64,000 bases of DNA. Origin: Algoriphagus hitonicola. GTDB taxonomy: Bacteria; Bacteroidota; Bacteroidia; Cytophagales; Cyclobacteriaceae. The translations under genes and the position numbers were made by a program. Positions 27,604-35,733 of this stretch are shown here, piece after piece. Each line of letters starts with the position of its first letter. Positions within the stretch are counted from its first letter, which is position 1. The notes under the pieces were generated by a model that saw only the letters and a list, made by a program, of their open reading frames with translations, was not told the DNA's origin and did not search any database. The stretch spans positions 248,001 through 312,000 of the forward strand of contig NZ_FOPC01000002.1 in the NCBI RefSeq assembly GCF_900113375.1, read 5' to 3'.

Positions 27604-28161
27604 TTAATCTATTCCTAAGAAATCTACATCGAATCGAAGTATGGAATTAGGGGGAATGACATCCCGGTCTGCATCCCGATAAGCATAGGGGGAGGGAATA
27701 ATCAGCACGGCTTTGGATCCCGGTCTCAGGCGCTGAAATGCAATCTCCCAGCCTTGAATGACTCTACCCTGACCAATACTGAATTCGATAGGTACGTAAT
27801 CTCTATTTTCATCAAACAAATCGTTTTCCCTAGCCACATCCTCAAGACTCGTATCAAAAACTGTCCCATCAGAAATCAAGGATCCCGTGTAATCTGAGTA
27901 AACTACAGATCCTACCATTGGTCGGGTACCTTCTCCTTCCTCCTGAACGATGATGATGATTCCGCTTTCGTGGTGGATTCGATAGATACTGTCAATCTCT
28001 GCACTGGCCAAATACTCGTCAATAATGACCCGATCTCTTTCGAGGTTTTCCTCGATGTCATAGGTAGGCCCATTATTAAAGGGATTGGTGGGCTCGCAAG
28101 CCGAAATCACCACAGCCATAAGGATAGAAAAGACAGAAAAATAGTGTTTAGTACGATTCAT
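27604..28161 (-). CDS. FKBP-type peptidyl-prolyl isomerase lipoprotein (third of three)
   Basis: A 185-residue lipoprotein: hydrophobic leader with lipobox VISAC (Cys22), then one FKBP domain over about 85-185. Active-site residues known from FKBP12 are present: Tyr in YSDYTG, FD in VFDTS, VIQGW, Tyr in PSPYAY, and Phe in LRFDVDF. It should be an active prolyl isomerase in the periplasm. Between FDTS and the next strand is a roughly 18-residue insertion (LEDVARENDLFDENRDYVP) shared with the two upstream paralogues. Its ATG overlaps the previous gene's stop by one base (TAATG). GldI, a gliding-motility lipoprotein, belongs to this family, but I cannot say which of the three is closest. Confidence 0.88.
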   Translation of the reverse strand: MNRTKHYFSVFSILMAVVISACEPTNPFNNGPTYDIEENLERDRVIIDEYLASAEIDSIYRIHHESGIIIIVQEEGEGTRPMVGSVVYSDYTGSLISDGTVFDTSLEDVARENDLFDENRDYVPIEFSIGQGRVIQGWEIAFQRLRPGSKAVLIIPSPYAYRDADRDVIPPNSILRFDVDFLGID

Positions 28162-28727
28162 TAATTATTCGATTTTTTGACATCAAGAAGTTCAATCCCG
28201 AAGATAATTGGAGAATTAGGTGGAATCGGTACAGGTCCACCTTGACTACCTGCAGAACCATAGCCATAAATGGAGGGGAAAATCACGGTAACACTATCCC
28301 CTTCTTCCATGAGACTGACGGCTGATTCAAAGCCCTCAATCAACTGAAGCTGCTGAGACAACCTGTAGCGAAGGGGACCATATTCTCGATTTGCGTCATA
28401 TACGTCATTATCCCGAGCAATTTGCTCAACCGAGGAATCAAATACTCTATTACTCAATAATTTCCCCACATAATCTACAGACAGGGTATCCCCGATAGCA
28501 GGTTTAACCTCACTTTCTGACACCTTATGCCAAAACATATAAACTCCTGAGAATTCATCGATAAACTCCTTTTCACCTTCGAGTGGATTTTCGGCCAGAT
28601 ACTCTTCGATAGCTTCTTTGTCTTTGATCAATATGGCCTCCACAGTGGACTCATTATCGATACAAGAAGTTAGGCCAATTCCTGCTAGCAAAAGCAGAAC
28701 CAGTGAAAAACGAGTTAATTTTAGCAT
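28161..28727 (-). CDS. FKBP-type peptidyl-prolyl isomerase lipoprotein (second of three)
   Basis: A 188-residue lipoprotein with lipobox GLTSC (Cys22) and one FKBP domain over about 85-183. Compared with its neighbours, the Trp at the floor of the active site is Phe (LIEGFE), while the FD (VFDSS), the Tyr (IYGYG) and PPNSPIIFGIELL are retained. Activity may therefore be reduced or specificity altered. It contains the same insertion after FDSS (VEQIARDNDVYDANREYGP). Translation is coupled to the downstream paralogue. The gap of 36 bases to the upstream paralogue suggests one transcript for all three. Confidence 0.87.
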   Translation of the reverse strand: MLKLTRFSLVLLLLAGIGLTSCIDNESTVEAILIKDKEAIEEYLAENPLEGEKEFIDEFSGVYMFWHKVSESEVKPAIGDTLSVDYVGKLLSNRVFDSSVEQIARDNDVYDANREYGPLRYRLSQQLQLIEGFESAVSLMEEGDSVTVIFPSIYGYGSAGSQGGPVPIPPNSPIIFGIELLDVKKSNN

Positions 28728-28763
28728 ATGTGGTTTAGTTTAATTTTAATCGGTAATCTAGGA

Positions 28764-29687
28764 CTATTTCTGCACGTCAGTGACTTCTACGTCAAATACC
28801 AAAATGGAGTTAGGTCCGATCATCGCACCCGCACCATTTTCGCCATACGCAAGTGGTGAAGGAATGAGAAACTTCGCTTTGGATCCATTTTTAAGCAGTA
28901 GCAATCCTTCGTCCCAGCCTGGGATTACCTGTCCCATTCCTACATTGACCGGAAGTGGTTCGTAAGGACGCTCAGGGTCATACATTTCGTTTTCTTTGGC
29001 GATTTCCTCCCAGCTTGTGTCAAACAAGGTCCCGTCCAAAAGATAGCCTGCATAATTGACATACATGGTTGTACCTGGAGTCACTTCATCACCCGTTCCT
29101 TCTTCTTCGATGGAATAATAAAGACCATTTTCGGTTTTTTGCACCTCGATGTTATTTTCTTGGGCATACTCTTCAATCGTCTTTCCTTCTTCCACGATCA
29201 GCCCTTTGGCACGCTCAGCTTTCGCAGCATTTTCCTTTTCCATTACTTTGGCAAAGTAATCCTGAATTCCAGCCTCGTCCATGATTTCAAATGCTCCCAA
29301 GCGTACTTTGACTGCTTCACCTTCCTCTAAGAAAGGAGGAAAATTAGGTCCAAAGATGGTCTCTGCCTTGGATTCAAAAGTGATACTATCACCTTTTTTA
29401 AGGTTCAGGAAAATCTCATCCATTCCATTGTTGGTAGGTGTAGAATCATTAGCCTGAAGATAGCCCGGGAACGGCTGATCCAGCGTAGTGTAAATTACGG
29501 AGTCTTCGCCATTTTTGATCTCTAGATGATAGAGAACATATTCTCCGTTTTCAGGCTTTTGGGAGCCTTCCTCGACGTAGCTGTATTCAATACCGTCCTT
29601 TTCTGTTACTTTGGTTTTCTGACAGGAGGAAACACTTAGGCCTAGCACCACCGCTAGGATAGCCAGAAGGCTTTTGGAATTTTTCAT
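28764..29687 (-). CDS. FKBP-type peptidyl-prolyl isomerase lipoprotein with two FKBP-like domains (first of three)
   Basis: A 307-residue lipoprotein, lipobox SVSSC near residue 22. The N-terminal part (about 35-140) looks like a degenerate FKBP fold: it keeps the overall strand pattern and KKGDSITF but lacks the FD and VIxGW motifs. A helical linker rich in Ala and Glu follows (about 140-185). The C-terminal FKBP domain (about 205-306) has a complete active site: TLFDTS, VIPGWDEG, PSPLAYGENG and SILVFDVEV. The two-domain plus linker layout resembles chaperone-type PPIases (FkpA, trigger-factor-like), so a periplasmic folding role is likely. nrnA lies 43 bases upstream on the same strand. Confidence 0.88.
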   Translation of the reverse strand: MKNSKSLLAILAVVLGLSVSSCQKTKVTEKDGIEYSYVEEGSQKPENGEYVLYHLEIKNGEDSVIYTTLDQPFPGYLQANDSTPTNNGMDEIFLNLKKGDSITFESKAETIFGPNFPPFLEEGEAVKVRLGAFEIMDEAGIQDYFAKVMEKENAAKAERAKGLIVEEGKTIEEYAQENNIEVQKTENGLYYSIEEEGTGDEVTPGTTMYVNYAGYLLDGTLFDTSWEEIAKENEMYDPERPYEPLPVNVGMGQVIPGWDEGLLLLKNGSKAKFLIPSPLAYGENGAGAMIGPNSILVFDVEVTDVQK

Positions 29688-29730
29688 AAAGATTTGATGG
29701 TTTTTTTATTCACGTGTAAAAGCCTTCGGT

Positions 29731-30765
29731 TTAATCCGCTGAAATGGTTTCTTTATGAAACAATTCATCCTGATGCTCCTCCACCAAGGATTCGAATCGC
29801 TCGATGGTTTCTTTCAGACTAAGTTCGGATTTGCCTCCGGCAGCATTTTTATGTCCTCCTCCATTGAAGTAGGACGCAGCAAATTTATTAACCGCTACAT
29901 CAACCGTGGATCGGAATGAAATTTTTATTCCATCCTCCCGTTCAGAAAATAGCGCGGCAATTTTGATTCCGTCCAAAGATAAAGCATAATTCACCAATCC
30001 TTCGGTGTCCCCGGTACGGCTTTGATATTTTTTAAGATCTTTTTTACTGATTGCAAAGTAGGCAGTATGCAAGTCCTCTCTAATAATCAGTCTTCGACTG
30101 ATGGCAAAACCGATAAATTTCAGTCGATTGATGGAGTAGGAGTCATAAATCCAGTTGGCGATCTGAGAAGCATTGGCTCCAATGTCAATTAACTCAGCGA
30201 CGACCAAATGGACATTTTTGGTTGTATTAGGATGCCTAAACCCCCCGGTATCGGTCATGATTCCGGCGTAGAGGCACTCGGCAATATCCTTATCGATCAG
30301 GTGCTTATCGCCTAAATTGACGATTAGCTCGTAAATCAGTTCACAGGTCGCAGCGGCTTGGGTACTCCAATATCTGAAATTCGCAAAATCCTCCGGATCC
30401 TGATGATGATCAATATTGACAATGTAGGCATCCGATTGACGGATCATCTCTCCCAGTTCATTTACCCTATTCAACGCCGAGAAGTCCAAACAGAAAATAA
30501 TATCTGCTTGAAAAAGAGCTCTGCTGACAGCTGGCTTAAGGTCATCACGGCTAAAATCCAATACCGAATCATTGCCTTTCATCCAATTGAGGAAAGAAGG
30601 GTAATCAGAAGGAGTAACCACCGTGACCTCGTGTCCTTTCTTCAGCAGATAGTTGGCCAGTCCCAGAGAGGAACCCAGCGCATCTGCATCAGGCTTGACG
30701 TGAGTGGTGATAAATATTTTTTTGGGTGAGGAAAGTTCTTTCTTAAATGAGGCTAATGCTTCCAT
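29731..30765 (-). CDS. nrnA: DHH-family phosphoesterase, oligoribonuclease/pAp phosphatase
   Basis: A 344-residue cytoplasmic enzyme of the NrnA group, which degrades short oligoribonucleotides and can hydrolyse 3'-phosphoadenosine 5'-phosphate. The DHH domain has HVKPDADALGSSLGLA, the CLDFSALNR segment, and NIDHHQDPEDF. The DHHA1 domain ends with NGGGHKNAAGG, a nucleotide-binding motif. It is the first gene of a likely operon with three FKBP lipoproteins. A DHH phosphoesterase next to gldI-type FKBP genes is, as far as I recall, also seen in other Bacteroidota. Confidence 0.93.
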   Translation of the reverse strand: MEALASFKKELSSPKKIFITTHVKPDADALGSSLGLANYLLKKGHEVTVVTPSDYPSFLNWMKGNDSVLDFSRDDLKPAVSRALFQADIIFCLDFSALNRVNELGEMIRQSDAYIVNIDHHQDPEDFANFRYWSTQAAATCELIYELIVNLGDKHLIDKDIAECLYAGIMTDTGGFRHPNTTKNVHLVVAELIDIGANASQIANWIYDSYSINRLKFIGFAISRRLIIREDLHTAYFAISKKDLKKYQSRTGDTEGLVNYALSLDGIKIAALFSEREDGIKISFRSTVDVAVNKFAASYFNGGGHKNAAGGKSELSLKETIERFESLVEEHQDELFHKETISAD

Positions 30766-30910
30766 TTATATCTATTCAACGGCACTTAGGCACTAGTAGT
30801 CCGCAAAGGTCATGAATTTTTTTGCAAATGACAACTCGGTCATTTTGCTGGAAATGAAGCAAATAAGGGAATATTCAGTGGATTCACTCGGATTCTGATT
30901 TCTATTCCCC

Positions 30911-30918
30911 TATTTTTG
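30911..30918 (+). promoter_or_regulatory. Probable -7 box of ndk promoter
   Basis: Exact TAnnTTTG (TATTTTTG), 34 bases before the ndk ATG; the -33 element is not obvious. Confidence 0.5.
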
Positions 30919-30952
30919 CGGCCGAATTAAACCAATATAAACTCAATAACAC

Positions 30953-31375
30953 ATGGCAGGAAACAGAACATTCACCATGATCAAGCCTGACGCATTTGAA
31001 GCGGGCAATTCTGGAGCAATCCTAAAAATGATCGAAGAAGCAGGATTTAAAATTGTTGCGATGAAAGCTACCCAACTGACTCCTGAGCTGGCTGGAAAAT
31101 TTTATGAAGTTCATAAAGAAAGACCTTTCTACAAGGATCTTTGTGCCTATATGTCCTCTGGACCGATTATCGCGGCTATTTTGGAAAAAGACAATGCCGT
31201 TGAGGATTTCAGAACCTTGATCGGGGCGACTAATCCAGCAAATGCAGCGGAAGGTACGATCCGTAAGATTTTTGCCAAGTCCATCGAAGCGAATGCGGTT
31301 CACGGATCTGATTCCGATGAAAATGCTGCAATCGAAGGAAGTTTCTATTTCTCTCAAACAGAAAGAGTAGGGTAA
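30953..31375 (+). CDS. ndk: Nucleoside diphosphate kinase
   Basis: A 140-residue cytoplasmic kinase that equilibrates nucleoside di- and triphosphates through a phosphohistidine. The active-site His is His117 in [12 protein letters not shown]. The N-terminal [13 protein letters not shown] and the central [13 protein letters not shown] segments are standard. Length matches the family. Monocistronic, with a TATTTTTG box upstream and a terminator downstream. Confidence 0.97.
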   Translation: MAGNRTFTMIKPDAFEAGNSGAILKMIEEAGFKIVAMKATQLTPELAGKFYEVHKERPFYKDLCAYMSSGPIIAAILEKDNAVEDFRTLIGATNPANAAEGTIRKIFAKSIEANAVHGSDSDENAAIEGSFYFSQTERVG

Positions 31376-31393
31376 TTCTCTTAGAGAAAGCAT

Positions 31394-31423
31394 AAAAAAA
31401 GCGCCAAATACGGCGCTTTTTTT
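31394..31423. terminator. Bidirectional terminator between ndk and the TPM operon
   Basis: 12-bp stem with A/T outer part (31394-31405 with 31412-31423) and a 6-base loop. It gives a T-run in both directions and sits between two converging genes. Confidence 0.9.
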
Positions 31424-31441
31424 AAGCATTATTTTTTTCGA

Positions 31442-32260
31442 TTACCAAGAGCCTCCTGCGCCACCGCCTCCGAAACTTCCGCCTCCGAAGCCGCCAAAAC
31501 CACCGCCGCCTCCAAAGCTCCCTCCGCCACTGGAGAAATCTCCAAATTTTCCTCCGCCACCTTTTAGCATATTGGCCAGCATAATGGTCGTCCACAGGTC
31601 AACTCCTCCGCCTCGACCGCCCATGTGGTTGTCGTTGTCGCTTTTATTTCTGATCAGTGGCAGCACCACAAAAATCACAATGAAAAGTAAAAATACAATC
31701 AGTGCGCCTCCACTATTGCCATCAGAGACTACCTCATCGGCATCGTATTCTCCCGAGGCCAATTTGAAGATCATATCTGTGGCCTGATCCAATCCTGTAT
31801 AATAATCCTCCGTTTTGAAATTGGGAAGGATCAAATTAGACACGATTCGCTTAGCCAAGGCGTCCGGCACCGCGCCTTCTAGTCCGTAACCAGTCGCAAT
31901 GAAAACTTTCCGATCATCCATTGCGGCCAGGATCAGAATCCCGTTGTCATTTTCTCCTCCTATTCCCCAGAGATCGCCCAATTGAAAGGCATAATCCGAA
32001 ATGTCGTATTGGCCGACAGATTTGATCAAAACGACGGCGATTTGAGATGAGGTGCTGTCATCGTAGGCCACCAGCTTATTTTCCAATCGGGAGACTTCAT
32101 CCTGAGAAAGCACTCCGGCAAAATCATTGACTAGCCTGGGGGGATCTGGCACAGGAGGAAAATCCTGAGCCAATCCAGCTACAGCTTGTACTATTAGAAA
32201 GGCACTAAATAAAAGAGCTTTAAGCCCCAAAGGAAATCTCATCTGATAATTCGTTTTCAT
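31442..32260 (-). CDS. TPM-domain membrane protein with Gly-rich tail (YgcG-like)
   Basis: A 272-residue exported protein: signal peptide, TPM domain (about 35-160; LVNDFAGVLSQDEVSRLE, QIAVVLIKSV, LGDLWGIGGENDNGILIL), one transmembrane helix, then a Gly/Ser/Phe-rich tail (about the last 60 residues, repeats of GGGSFGGGG type). The start is uncertain. I chose ATG 32260 (MKTNYQMRF); 32242 would give a cleaner signal peptide and 32323 a poor one. All overlap the end of the preceding gene (stop at 32220), so translation is coupled. TPM proteins accompany LemA in many bacteria, with suggested roles in envelope stress or membrane protein assembly; the mechanism is unknown. Confidence 0.85.
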   Translation of the reverse strand: MKTNYQMRFPLGLKALLFSAFLIVQAVAGLAQDFPPVPDPPRLVNDFAGVLSQDEVSRLENKLVAYDDSTSSQIAVVLIKSVGQYDISDYAFQLGDLWGIGGENDNGILILAAMDDRKVFIATGYGLEGAVPDALAKRIVSNLILPNFKTEDYYTGLDQATDMIFKLASGEYDADEVVSDGNSGGALIVFLLFIVIFVVLPLIRNKSDNDNHMGGRGGGVDLWTTIMLANMLKGGGGKFGDFSSGGGSFGGGGGFGGFGGGSFGGGGAGGSW

Positions 32261-32657
32261 CGTCATCCCCCTGATGGGGAAAATGTGCAGCAAGCTGTTC
32301 TCCAGCACTATGAATGCCATCAATCAGGCCCAAGGTAAACTCTCCTTTTTTGAATCGGGAAGTCATGTGATCTTTGATACTTTCCCAAAAATCCTTAGGA
32401 ACGACTCGGTTGATTCCGGCATCCCCCAAGATGGCAAACTTATGATCCAAAACCGCCAAATAAAATAACACCCCATTCCGCTGGGCAGTTTGATACATTT
32501 TTAGTTTTTCAAACACCTCCGCAGCCCGATCCAGTACATCTCCTCGACAGTGATTCTCGATATGCACTTGAATCTCTCCTGAAGTTTGGTTTTCGGCGGT
32601 ACGGATCGCCGCTACGATTTGCTTTTTCTCCTCATCGGAGAATAATTTCTTAGCCAT
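32220..32657 (-). CDS. TPM-domain protein, cytoplasmic short form
   Basis: A 145-residue TPM (TLP18.3/Psb32/MOLO-1) domain protein without a signal peptide or membrane helix, so it probably stays in the cytoplasm or binds the membrane surface. Features are SDEEKKQIVAAIRTAENQ, TSGEIQVHIENHCRGDVLDRA, NGVLFYLAVLDHKFAILGD, and an acidic tail. It is the middle gene of lemA-TPM-TPM, 9 bases after lemA and overlapping the next TPM gene. Confidence 0.87.
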   Translation of the reverse strand: MAKKLFSDEEKKQIVAAIRTAENQTSGEIQVHIENHCRGDVLDRAAEVFEKLKMYQTAQRNGVLFYLAVLDHKFAILGDAGINRVVPKDFWESIKDHMTSRFKKGEFTLGLIDGIHSAGEQLAAHFPHQGDDDENELSDEISFGA

Positions 32658-32666
32658 GGCTTTTAA

Positions 32667-33257
32667 TTAAAACTCTACCGCGGGGGCATTTTCTGCTCCA
32701 GCAGCTGCCTCAAAGGTTCCCTTGGTTTCAAAACCATACCAGCCCGCAAAAATATTATTGGGGAATGTTCTCAAATTGGTATTGTAGGTGATTACGGACT
32801 CATTGAAGTTTCTACGCGCCACGGCAATCCGGTTTTCAGTGCCTTCCAGCTGTGCCTGAAGCTCCAAAAAGCTTTGATTTGCTTTGAGGTCTGGATAACG
32901 CTCGACGGTAACCAACAAGCGACTTAAGGCGCCGGAAAGCTGGTCTTGCGCGGCTTGAAACTGCTCGATATTTTCTGGGCTCAGATTATTGGCATCGATA
33001 TTCATGGAGGTGGCTTTTGCCCGGGCTTCTACCACTCCAGTCAAGGTCTCCTGCTCAAAATCCGCATAGCCTTTGACGGTGTTGACCAGGTTGGGGATCA
33101 AATCTGCTCTTCGTTGGTATTGGGTTTCCACTTCGGCCCATTGACCGTTGACTTGCTCCTCAGTTTGGACAAACATATTGTAAGTACCAACAGCTTTGGT
33201 GTAGATAAACACACCGACAATCGCCAAGATCGCAATGGGAATTAATAGTTTTTTCAT
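32667..33257 (-). CDS. lemA: LemA family protein
   Basis: A 196-residue membrane-anchored coiled-coil protein. One N-terminal helix (residues 4-22) is followed by the LemA domain with the conserved YNMFVQTEEQVNGQWAEVE, QYQRRADLIPNLVNTVKGY and ENRIAVARRNFNESV segments. The topology (short inside, helical body outside) is known for LemA. Function is unclear; it is consistently associated with TPM genes, as here. It leads the lemA-TPM-TPM operon, and an exact -7 box lies at 33331. Confidence 0.93.
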   Translation of the reverse strand: MKKLLIPIAILAIVGVFIYTKAVGTYNMFVQTEEQVNGQWAEVETQYQRRADLIPNLVNTVKGYADFEQETLTGVVEARAKATSMNIDANNLSPENIEQFQAAQDQLSGALSRLLVTVERYPDLKANQSFLELQAQLEGTENRIAVARRNFNESVITYNTNLRTFPNNIFAGWYGFETKGTFEAAAGAENAPAVEF

Positions 33258-33330
33258 GTTGTGCTTTGGTTAGAAAACTTCTCTATGGACGGTTATTTTT
33301 TAACATTGGTTGTCCTGAATTTTAACGGTT

Positions 33331-33338
33331 CAAAAGTA
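33331..33338 (-). promoter_or_regulatory. Probable -7 box of the lemA operon
   Basis: Exact TAnnTTTG on the - strand (TACTTTTG), 74 bases before the lemA start. Confidence 0.4.
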
Positions 33339-33367
33339 AGAAATTAAAACCGGATCATTCTCCGATT

Positions 33368-34621
33368 TCATATTTGCTTTCGCAGTGTAAACTGGTAGGT
33401 AAAATCCTCATAACGGACCAAATCCTCATCAAAATACCGACGAACCTCAATTTCAATCGTTCGGCCTTCTTCGGAGCGCAAAAGCTTTATCACCTCTGAG
33501 AGCTCCCAGATCAAAACCGGGATTTTGTTGATACTCAATATCTCATCAAAGGGCAATATCCCGGCATCCCCGGCAGGGGACCCTCTTCTAACGTCACCGA
33601 TGTAAAACCTTTTTTTATCAGAAGGAGTCTTTCGTACCGTCAGACCGCTCATATCGTATTCGTATGGCGCATAAAAAGCATCCCCTTTTTTGATATAGGC
33701 CTTTTCATTGGGATAATCCAATATCAATCTAGTCCTACCCAAAACTTCGGAGCCCAAACTCCCTAACCTTCCCGTATTTTTGATAATGTATGAAAAGGCC
33801 GTCTCATCTGGATAAGAAGTCAAAACTTCTTGCTGCTTAAAGTTTCCTATTTTAAGCCAATCCACCCTTCCAATGTAGCCGTACAAAAGACCACCCAGAC
33901 TTTGTCCCAATTCCGCCTCAATAAAAAGCGGGGGCATCGTAATGCTTTCAGTGGTCTCCCTATTCAATAGTAGTCCGTGATTTGCACCGGTATCGATCAA
34001 AAGTTTGGCATCCAGCGTACTCCCGTCTTTTTGTTTGACTTTCGTTTGGATGTAGGGTTTGCTCTGATTGATTTCCAAGTCTAGTTTTCTAAAAAAAAGT
34101 GGTTTCCAGCCCAATTTGTCAGTTTTGTAAAAATCGATTCGCTCATGATCATAATTGATCTTCACTGGATTGAATTTGAAAAATTCATACCCGATTATTC
34201 CATAAATTGGCACTCCCACCACGGCCTCCAAATCCAGAAAATTATCCTCGATGACCAAGAGACTTTGCGCGACTCCCTCGATGGGTCCCAAATCAAAATG
34301 ATTGACGGGAGATACCGAGGCCATGATTTCATTACTTCCATCAGCCCCCATGAGATTCAGTCGGCGGGTATATTCCAATCCCAAGGCATCCCCCAGGTCC
34401 TTCGAAAATAGAATATTCGATCTCACCCCCGTGTCGATTAGAAAATTCATCGGCGGGTTTCCATTTACCGAAACCGGCACGATGATCAAACTATTGGAGG
34501 CATAAAAAGGCAAAATCACCTTCCGTTTATCTTCCTTCATAAAAAAACCAGGTAATTGACCCCAACTATCGACAGAAAGGAGGAGCAGCAGAAAAATTGC
34601 AAAACAACTATTCTTTAACAT
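33368..34621 (-). CDS. Secreted double aspartyl-protease-fold protein with PDZ domain
   Basis: A 417-residue exported protein. The signal peptide starts at ATG 34621 (MLKNSCFAIFLLLLLSVDSW); the longer frame from 34669 hides the leader behind 16 polar residues. Two retropepsin-like repeats each carry a DTG: FLIDTGVRSN in the first (about residue 63) and LLIDTGANHG in the second (about 210). A PDZ domain follows at about 320-400 (RRGSPAGDAGILPFDEILSIN). In retroviral enzymes two DTG copies build one active site, so a single chain could form an intramolecular active site. Substrates are unknown. The gene is divergent from the Fur-family regulator. Confidence 0.85.
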   Translation of the reverse strand: MLKNSCFAIFLLLLLSVDSWGQLPGFFMKEDKRKVILPFYASNSLIIVPVSVNGNPPMNFLIDTGVRSNILFSKDLGDALGLEYTRRLNLMGADGSNEIMASVSPVNHFDLGPIEGVAQSLLVIEDNFLDLEAVVGVPIYGIIGYEFFKFNPVKINYDHERIDFYKTDKLGWKPLFFRKLDLEINQSKPYIQTKVKQKDGSTLDAKLLIDTGANHGLLLNRETTESITMPPLFIEAELGQSLGGLLYGYIGRVDWLKIGNFKQQEVLTSYPDETAFSYIIKNTGRLGSLGSEVLGRTRLILDYPNEKAYIKKGDAFYAPYEYDMSGLTVRKTPSDKKRFYIGDVRRGSPAGDAGILPFDEILSINKIPVLIWELSEVIKLLRSEEGRTIEIEVRRYFDEDLVRYEDFTYQFTLRKQI

Positions 34622-34802
34622 GAATCGGCCTATGGGTGATTGCTTTAATATACGGTTTTTTAAAGTCAAATTTCAAAATTGTATAACGAGTTTCCTTGGG
34701 GTCTTTGTTTGACCCGAAAGAAAAAGAATTTAATTAGATTGAAACCAAATTAGGATGTTTAGGGCTTGGGTGGTTGTCAAAAAAATGAGAATGAATCATC
34801 TT

Positions 34803-34810
34803 TATTTTTG
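34803..34810 (+). promoter_or_regulatory. Probable -7 box of the Fur-family gene
   Basis: Exact TAnnTTTG (TATTTTTG) only 13 bases before the ATG, implying a very short leader. Just upstream (34784-34800) is ATGAGAATGAATCAT, which loosely resembles half of a Fur box, so autoregulation is possible but unproven. Confidence 0.45.
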
Positions 34811-34823
34811 GAATATATAAACC

Positions 34824-35294
34824 ATGGCAGATAAAGCATTAATTGAGAAGGCAAAAAAAATATTTGAAAATTTCCTGATAAAGCAGGGAAGTCGCAAAAC
34901 CCCTGAGCGTTTTTCAGTCATCGATGAACTTTATTCCCTACCGGAAGATGAGCACATTGACGTGGAGGGGCTTTTTTTGAAAATGCGCAACAAGGGATAC
35001 ACCATCAGCCGGGCGACTATTTACAACACCCTGGATCTTTTGGTCGAAAGCGGTCTAGCCGTCAAACATCAATTCAAAGACAAGGTAGCGCTCTACGAAC
35101 AAGCGCTCACCTATAAGCATCATGATCACCATGTATGCAACCAATGTCGGAAAATCCGGGAGTTTTCCGATCCCAAAATCAATCAGATCAAAGATATGAT
35201 CGGCAAGGAATTTCAGTCCGAGATCACCTCGCATTCTTTGGTGCTGTACGGAGATTGTCAGATCCCCCACTGTGAAAATCTCACCGTAATTTAA
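34824..35294 (+). CDS. Fur family transcriptional regulator
   Basis: A 156-residue winged-helix metalloregulator. The DNA-binding N-terminal domain (about 1-90) has the family helix pattern RKTPERFSVIDELY and ISRATIYNTLDLLVESGL. The dimerisation domain has KHHDHHVCNQCRKI, supplying His and Cys metal ligands, and a C-terminal Cys-x4-Cys pair (GDCQIPHCEN). Only a single CxxC in the middle plus the C-terminal pair suggests a structural zinc and a regulatory metal site. Whether it is Fur, Zur or PerR cannot be decided from sequence. It converges on the SRPBCC gene with two bases between. Confidence 0.9.
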   Translation: MADKALIEKAKKIFENFLIKQGSRKTPERFSVIDELYSLPEDEHIDVEGLFLKMRNKGYTISRATIYNTLDLLVESGLAVKHQFKDKVALYEQALTYKHHDHHVCNQCRKIREFSDPKINQIKDMIGKEFQSEITSHSLVLYGDCQIPHCENLTVI

Positions 35295-35296
35295 AT

Positions 35297-35731
35297 TTAT
35301 TGAAATAGCTTTTTGTAAATCGGCTTCCGATAGAGAAACTGCAAATAAAGTGCGGGATAAAGTAGAAAAGTAACCAGAGCATTTGGTCCGGCATAGCTAA
35401 TTTCATCTCGGATTATGGTGCCTGAGCCCTGCCGAATGATCCGGTGCTTGTGTTTCCATTTTTTTAGAAAAAAAGGAAGCTCGATTCCCTCGTCCACAAA
35501 GTAAAATTCTGCTTCGGAAAGTTCGTCCTCCGTGATTCTACTGGTCCACTTTTGCTTGAAAAAGATAAAATTCAGCTCCAAAGAAACCAAATCACCAGTT
35601 TTGGACCCGTCAAATCGGAGCAATTTCACAGGCGGAAAAGGAGGACTTAATTTTTTGAAAAGTGACTCGTTGAAGCCCTCCATGACTCCATGAAGGGATG
35701 CATTGACAGGAGTTTCAATGGTGATTTTCAT
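35297..35731 (-). CDS. SRPBCC family protein
   Basis: A 144-residue START/Bet v1-like fold protein (SRPBCC) with the typical opening IETPVNASLHGVMEGF and a hydrophobic cavity pattern. The segment FVDEGIELPFFLKKWKHKHRI and the C-terminal helix with PALYLQFLYRKPIYK match bacterial cyclase/ligand-ketide relatives. The ligand is unknown. It follows the oxidase subunit III gene after two bases and is likely cotranscribed with it. Confidence 0.8.
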   Translation of the reverse strand: MKITIETPVNASLHGVMEGFNESLFKKLSPPFPPVKLLRFDGSKTGDLVSLELNFIFFKQKWTSRITEDELSEAEFYFVDEGIELPFFLKKWKHKHRIIRQGSGTIIRDEISYAGPNALVTFLLYPALYLQFLYRKPIYKKLFQ

Positions 35732-35733
35732 GA

